From the NCBI GenBank assembly GCA_015501595.1, contig JADNRX010001167.1, positions 1 through 13,394 on the forward strand: a DNA stretch of 13,394 nucleotides, read 5' to 3'. A program made the position numbers and the translations under genes. This document shows positions 8,237-13,394 of this stretch, one piece after another. The first letter of the stretch is position 1. Every line of letters begins with the position of its first letter. The DNA comes from Hymenopellis radicata (taxonomy: Eukaryota; Basidiomycota; Agaricomycetes; Agaricales; Physalacriaceae). The notes below the pieces were generated by a model that did not search any database, was not told the origin of the DNA, and saw only the letters and a program-made list of their open reading frames with translations.

Positions 8237-11230
8237 CTAAATCATACTCGTCGGCCTATCGTTCGAACTAATAGTCCCGGGAGGTCTTAATGTACTCGGA
8301 GGCTGCTGAGAAGGAGAACGTGATTCTGCATAAGGATTGTTCGACTGCGATTGTGATGGCAGCAAACCTACACTCCTCGGGCGATCAACCCGCGATTGAA
8401 ACGCTGGACTAGGAGGTGCTAGATCCTGATCCTCTCCATGTGGGTCAAAAACATTGGTGAGAGGACTTGGACGCCCCGCAGCAGCAGGTGGCTGCGACAG
8501 CTGAATGGCAGGTCGTTGCTGACTATGATCGACATAACGCGAAGTGGGTCTCGCAGGGTTATCGAGATAATGAGAGGATGGTCTCGAATTAGCATCGACG
8601 TAGTGGGAAGGTGGTCTCGAGGAGTCACGGAATGAGCGAATGGAGGGAGAGGGGGGAAGTGGCGTAGTTTCCGCATTCCCATACATGCCATGGGATGGCG
8701 GAGGTGGCGTTAGCGCTTCCAGGAGCTGCTGTTGCTGCTGGTGACGAGCAGATGGTGTTGGTGAGGGTGGCGACAATGTTTCGTCGCTGGGAGATTGGTG
8801 GAACGAAGTGGTCGACGGGGACCGGGGCACTCCGTGTTGAACTTAGCAGATGGTGAAGGCGAAGGAGGCGACTCGGGACATAATCCAGTTTCCCAGGAGG
8901 AATAAACGGCTCGTCCTCTCCCATCTTCTGATACGCGTTATTATGAGACGGAAGCATGCCCACACTATGCGGTCGCATATCGAACTGTCGGAAACCTGGA
9001 GAAGCAGGGGACAGTAGAGCTTCCTCGGCATCATCTTCATACTTTGAGTTGGAGGGCAGGGTGGCCAAGCTCTTCGGCCTGTCTCCTGGCTTGAGCGTAC
9101 TGCCTTCGAATTTATGGAAGGCCGGAGACGGCGGGACCATGGTATCTTCAGTGATGGCCATAGACACCGGTGCGTATGTGTGTGGTTGAGCGCCTGTTGC
9201 CGCGGACGAAACACTGAAATCCAGCGGTGTGGGGTTCCGTCTGCTAACTGGTACTCGAGACGCCGAGCGTTTCCTGCATTTGCGGCAGAGAAGTACAATG
9301 CCCAAAATCAAGACTCCGAGTAGAACCACGGCGTTGAGCGCCATTATGCCCAACATCGCAGGGAACCATGTGTTGAACTTGTCCAGGACCTCTGCGGTGG
9401 CCCCAGAGACAGAAACACTACTGGCAGGCCCGTCGTAAGTATTATCAGACTTTTGATATGTGATGCCAGTTCGAGCAGTGCATCCTCGGGCATCGCAAAA
9501 CGTCTTTGAGGCCTTGTCCGGATCAATGAGAGATAACAGTTGCACATATGGAGTCCCCATCTTCCGTCAGAACCGAAGTCACCGAAGTCATACAGAGAGT
9601 ACATGGATCGAAGAACGTTGACACCGAAAATATAGTCACTGCGGACACAGTCAGTACAGAAATATCTCGAACAACGAAAATGTAACGTACAACTGGCCCT
9701 CGCTTGTCGCGATAGACCCTGGAACGAAAGAACCAAGACATGTGTTGTCCCCCGTGTATGCCGAAGGATTCATATCCAGCGGATGTAGAGGAAACACTCT
9801 CCCACTAGCATAATGTCAGTGGCGATGTCGTGTCTCGCTTCAAAGTGAGTACGCACCCAATTTGAATGGCCATGTCGATTTCAGCATTGCAGGGCACGTT
9901 ATAGTACCCAGTAGTCGCGTCGTAGAACGCGCCTTCAATGCTACCATAGATGGCATCACATATCGCCTTGGTCGTGTACCTATCTATTGTAAGTATGCGA
10001 GGAGTTGGCGGTATGAAGTATCTCACGAATAGGATGTTCCTGTGTCCAATAGCGCTACGCCCTTGTTCCCGGGCGCATCAGAGACTTCAGTGGAAGGAAG
10101 AACGGTGTTGTTGCCAATGATAAACGCCTCCACGAGTACGTTCCAACGTTTGGGTGTCGCGACGGGCCATGTTGGTATCGTTGGAGTATCAGCGATTGAT
10201 GTATAGTTCTCCTCATATTCGCCTGGAGTAACAGCGGTAAGCCCGCACATAGATAACCAGATAGAGAGTGCCTACCAATTGAAAAACCACCCTGAACGTC
10301 GTCTGTGGAATCAGTACTCCTCTGGAATGAGAATGCCATAAAATTCTTTGTGGCCGGGTTATCTTGAAAGAGATTGTATAGCAAACTGCGACCATCGGAG
10401 GCGCCAGTTTTGTTGAGTTGCGAGTCGACGGTGGAAAGAGAGGTGAAGCCCAAACCAATGAGGCCATCAGCGTTGTAGCTGAGTGCAGGGTTGTTTGCCG
10501 AGGTTACGTCGAGATAAGCTTGCTTTGCCACGGTGATACTAGGACATATGAGCGCGGGCGCGATCGAAAATTGAGATGTAAACGCACCCAGCAAACTCGA
10601 CATTCGATATGTAAGAAACAGTCCCATACACCCAACCAATACCGAACTGGATATCATTTTTAGAATAAGGCACCTGTATGGTGTGACATTCCTTACGGTA
10701 AGATTGGTGGTTAACGACTAGCAGTAACTGTGAGCTGTAGATACGGAAGTGACGCGAGATGAAACGCACAGTCTGCTGAGAATTGGCGAGGGGAGGGTTG
10801 TCGGCCTTGAGCCACAAGTCGGAGGAGCCGGTATCCATCTGCACCGCGAATTCTATGAGCCGCGTCAGGACGTACGATATATGTCGTGGTGATTGAGCCG
10901 ACCTTGGCCTCCAGCGGACATCTATGAAAAATTATGATTGGTACCAATTTGAGTCGTTGAGTAGTACAACTTGACTTACATTGGACATGTATATCAAATC
11001 GCGGACAGTGCTAATCGCAGAGGTCAATCACTAGCTCGAGGAGGACTACCGCGCACGCACGTCAAGTCCAGACCATTATTGACGACAGCATTGACGACGG
11101 GCTTGTTTGCAAAGTCTCCTCCCCTGCGACTGAGAGGGGAATGCAGAACTTGACGGGCGTTAAACGGGACCTTGAGAGCGCTGGACACAACACAGAGACC
11201 GAGGAGGATAAAGGAAGGTAGGAGGATCAT
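8237..11230 (-). CDS. Membrane-anchored pepsin-like aspartic protease (family A1) with long cytoplasmic tail
   Basis: Exons 11230-11061, 11010-10980, 10921-10903, 10852-10770, 10673-10588, 10538-10276, 10222-10027, 9979-9857, 9804-9691 and 9638-8237, about 829 residues if three single-base gaps are ignored. Signal peptide MILLPSFILLGLCVVSSA; then a basic propeptide-like stretch. Catalytic sites: QMDTGSSDLWL (Asp80) and ALLDTGTSYS (Asp277). The flap reads QFGIGWVYG, with Phe111 where Tyr is usual. NADGLIGLGF, CLGSFVPGS and YIFGVNVLRSMYSLYDFG follow the A1 fold. After it comes one membrane helix (about residues 454-480, LGIMALNAVVLLGVLILGIV) with CRKCRKR on the inner side, then ~350 residues rich in Pro and Ser. 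Single bases are missing at 9562-9563 (A run), 8875-8877 (C run) and 8824-8827 (C run). Intron 4 (10769-10674) is 96 bases, longer than the rest; a tiny exon inside it cannot be excluded. Divergent from HIS6. Likely secretory pathway or cell surface. Confidence 0.92.
8327..9137 (-). repeat. Three degenerate repeats in the protease tail
   Basis: A ~30-35 residue unit of pattern PPSPAF...R-(P/H)-(R/K)-S-hydrophobic-LPS...N-x-Y occurs at 9137-9036 (VPPSPAFHKFE...RPKSLATLPSNSKYE), 9017-8928 (LLSPASPGFRQFDMRPHSVG...) and 8422-8327 (LAPPSPAFQSRVDRPRSVGL...). The first two are adjacent; the third is separated by a low-complexity stretch. Confidence 0.7.
8522..8620 (-). repeat. 33-base minisatellite in the protease tail, three copies
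   Basis: Three consecutive 11-residue units: SRPPSHYVDAN, SRPSSHYLDNP and ARPTSRYVDHS. The DNA copies have diverged while keeping frame and the RP-S-Y-D spacing, which suggests selection on the peptide. A short Gln run (about 8743-8729) lies upstream in the same tail. Confidence 0.8.
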
Positions 11231-12011
11231 CGTTGGCGGCGATGAGGCATAAACGAGTGGAGATGGTGGGAGCACGAAGCCAAAGAACTCGCCCAAGGAG
11301 GCTGAGCTATTTGTGTTTGCAACTTCGATCATTCCATCAGCAGTCAGCACCCCTGCCGCATTTACACTTGCGCGCGCAGCGACAACCGGCCACATGAGAC
11401 TCGAGAGGTCATCACAATTAGGTCGCGCTACATCTTTCTACGCGTACCACTAGGTCTTGCGATATATAGGAATCAAGGTCAACGAAATCGAGAGTGCTCT
11501 TCATAAAGTTCCGTCATGTTAATCACTTTCTCTTACAATTTCACCGTCAACTCCACCGACAGCTCTCCACAGTGGCGTTCGCTCTCAAGAATCTTCGATA
11601 GGCCAGGCCTTATGATCCATCTAGCTGAATGACAGTACTTCAGCAAGACGGCGATAGCCGACAAGCGTGGCTGGTGTGAATCGTTCTAGCTGTCGGTCGA
11701 TCAGAATCCCTATAGAACGGCGCGGGAGGGCAACGTGTACGTAGGAAAGCTGATAACCAGCTGGCTAGAGTTATACTAAGTAGAGTTATCACCCCAATAG
11801 AACATGATTTGCCCACGACCGTTCGTGGGTGGATCGAGGAAAAGTCGAGGAATCCAAGTTACCAACAAGTTTCCATACCAACCAAAGCCCGGCGTCTTGA
11901 AATGTCAGATCTAGACACGGACACGTCCTCCCTCGTACATAGTCCAGTTTCTTCATAGATGATCAAAGAAGTCGCGACCGTCACGTGTGATTCACTTCAT
12001 TCTCTTCTCCC
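11231..12011. other. Divergent promoter region, aspartic protease / HIS6
   Basis: 781 bases between two outward-facing start codons. It contains a TATATA word at 11463-11468 and, near HIS6, a CACGTG and a pyrimidine tract. No gene is supported. Confidence 0.55.
11982..12011 (+). promoter_or_regulatory. CACGTG E-box and CT-rich tract before HIS6
   Basis: CACGTG at 11982-11987, 24 bases before the ATG, is a palindrome bound by bHLH factors such as Cbf1 in fungi. It is followed by a nearly pure pyrimidine stretch (11991-12011) that abuts the start codon, a common layout for start regions of well-expressed fungal genes. The factor is inferred, not shown. Confidence 0.45.
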
Positions 12012-13261
12012 ATGTCCTCCTCTTCCCGCCGTAGTTGTTTTCGTCCTTGTATCGACCTCCATGATGGCCAAGTCAAACAGATAGTTGGCGGAACCCTCTC
12101 CGATACTTCCCCTAGCACGCTCAAAACGAACTTTGTTGCAAGGTTGATACTCTAGGCCGATCCTACTTCTCCTCTGAATCTAGAGAAATTACAGCCAATC
12201 TCCTGCAGAATTTGCTGAGCTATACAGAAGAAACAATTTGGAAGGCGGGCATGTCATAAAACTCGGTCCGGGAAACGACGACGCTGCACGAGAGGCGTTA
12301 GCTGCTTGGCCTGGTTAGTACTTTGGCCGATTTGAACGACGCGATTGCTGAAAGCAACTCTTCTAGGTGGATTGCAGATCGGCGGCGGGATCCACGATAA
12401 AAACGCGCAACAGTGGATCGACGCGGGTGCTAGCAAGGTAACTTGTCTCCGCCGATTCTAGCGCGTGAATCCTGAACATGGGAAGGTTATCGTAACTTCA
12501 TTTCTCTTTCCCAACGCAAAGTTCTCCTTGGATCGCCTAAAGGCTGTCTCCGGTGCGGTTGGGAAAGACAGATTGGTGGTGGATGTCAGGCGCGTACTAT
12601 TCTAACCATTCCGCCTTTCATCGCGTCCTGAAAATGTTTGTACCTTAGCTGTCGTCGTCGTGGCGCAAAATGGTTTGTAGCGATGAATAAATGGCAGGAC
12701 ATTACCGACATGGAGGTGTCCAAAGGTACGCATACGCGTTGATCGCATGCCTGGTTTAATTGCTTGCTTTTGGGTAGCTTCGTTGGAGCTGCTATCGGAA
12801 TATTGCAGGTGAATATGCGCTGGTGCCGTTATCGTTGACGAGAATCTCACGGACCTGTAGTGAATTTTTGGTCCATGCAGCCGATATCGAGGGTCTTTGT
12901 CAAGGGATTGACGAAGAGCTTGTTTCACGTACGATTTCTCTTTTTCCATCCCAACTGGTCTCAACTTGTCGTAATTTGCAGGCCTCGGAGAGTGGGTGTC
13001 AATACCAACTACATATGCCGGTGGCGCAAAAGGTCTGCTACAAGATTTTGGCATGTTCAATCATTTCAACCTACTTTAGCGGTCGAGGATCTTGATCTCG
13101 TTGACCGACTTTCCAATGGGCGAGTGGACCTGACCTATGGAAGGTAGATTACTCGAAATCTTCCGACGATGCTCACTTCTGACTTGACGTACAGTGCGTT
13201 AGATATATTCGGTGGCACTCTGTTCAAGTTTGAGGAGCTAGTGAACCGAAAACACGTTTAA
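12012..13261 (+). CDS. HIS6: ProFAR isomerase, histidine synthesis step 4 (HisA-type)
   Basis: 1-(5-phosphoribosyl)-5-[(5-phosphoribosylamino)methylideneamino]imidazole-4-carboxamide isomerase, a cytosolic TIM barrel. Exons 12012-12142, 12186-12313, 12367-12437, 12486-12589, 12649-12725, 12778-12808, 12861-12928, 12982-13032, 13080-13143 and 13195-13261 give 792 bases, 263 residues, close to the yeast protein. Motifs: [20 protein letters not shown] (Asp15, expected catalytic acid/base), [29 protein letters not shown] (89-97, phosphate-binding loop), [15 protein letters not shown] (Asp143, likely second catalytic acid), [40 protein letters not shown] and [16 protein letters not shown]. All phases match with no frame break. 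Intron 1 (12143-12185) is short at 43 bases and uses a TAGAG acceptor; a 49-base version (12135-12183) would drop VA. Intron 4 starts with GC, not GT. The other introns are 47-53 bases. Confidence 0.96.
12590..12648 (+). other. GC-AG intron in HIS6
   Basis: The donor reads AG|GCGCGT and the acceptor CTTAG, with a TTCTAACC branch-like site. Only this join rebuilds [13 protein letters not shown], the strongly conserved barrel strand. No GT donor nearby gives the right phase. Confidence 0.75.
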
Positions 13262-13394
13262 TTTATCGCTACATAATGTATATTATTCACAACTGGAGGT
13301 TTCGTGACTGCGATGGGTCAACTGCAAGACGGTTTGTTGACTCACAAGCCCTCCAGATGTTGAAGTCCTAAATGCTGAGCACTGATCGCAATTC
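13262..13394. other. 3' flank of HIS6 to window end
   Basis: An AT-rich start consistent with a 3' UTR. Nothing else was seen in the remaining 133 bases. Confidence 0.5.

Noticed and set aside
12659..12672. 14-base match CGTGGCGCAAAATG, inverse of 3906-3919
   Set aside because: One such match is about what chance gives in a window this size, and the copy sits in a conserved HIS6 exon.
12602..13060. 152-residue minus-strand frame
   Set aside because: It covers HIS6 exons and introns on the opposite strand; HIS6 explains the region fully.
1..13394. CRISPR array, bacterial operons, viral or transposase genes, secondary-metabolite cluster
   Set aside because: No regularly spaced repeats, no such coding signatures, and the gene structures are clearly fungal with unrelated functions.

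Overview
The window looks like nuclear DNA of a basidiomycete fungus, most likely an Agaricomycete. The reasons are very frequent short introns (mostly 47-59 bases, GT...AG, often with a CTRAC/TTRAC-like branch site), a DUF6534 membrane protein of the kind abundant in mushroom-forming fungi, a eukaryotic AP-1 sigma adaptin, a HIS6 isomerase, and an intron-containing nuclear tRNA. Most genes here are cut into exons too short to show as open reading frames, so I rebuilt the models by hand from reading phase, splice sites and family signatures.

Layout, left to right: (1) 1-1814, plus, a PPR-type protein entering from the left edge, frame broken at several homopolymers; (2) 2104-3462, minus, a complete intronless GT1/MGT-type glycosyltransferase; (3) 3816-3896, plus, tRNA-Arg(CCU) with a 9-base intron; (4) 3906-4310, a dense cluster of inverted and direct repeats including a hairpin with four CACGTG words; (5) 4724-6486, minus, a complete DUF6534 seven-helix protein in 17 exons, several only 10-18 bases long; (6) 7264-8128, plus, AP-1 sigma in 8 exons with one single-base frame break; (7) 8237-11230, minus, a membrane-anchored pepsin-like aspartic protease in 10 exons with a long repetitive cytoplasmic tail and three single-base frame breaks; (8) 12012-13261, plus, a complete HIS6 gene in 10 exons, one intron apparently GC-AG.

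Gene orientation alternates: convergent pairs (PPR/glycosyltransferase, 289 bases apart; AP-1 sigma/protease, 108 bases apart) and divergent pairs sharing promoters of about 780 bases (DUF6534/AP-1 sigma and protease/HIS6). The products belong to unrelated processes (mitochondrial RNA handling, glycosylation, clathrin traffic, proteolysis, histidine synthesis), so I read this as ordinary euchromatin, not a biosynthetic or defence cluster.

I see no clear undescribed biological system. The points most worth checking are the repeat cluster, the microexon-rich DUF6534 gene, the repeats in the protease tail, and the single-base homopolymer indels in three genes, including the normally conserved AP-1 sigma. 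The indels point more to sequence error than to gene death.
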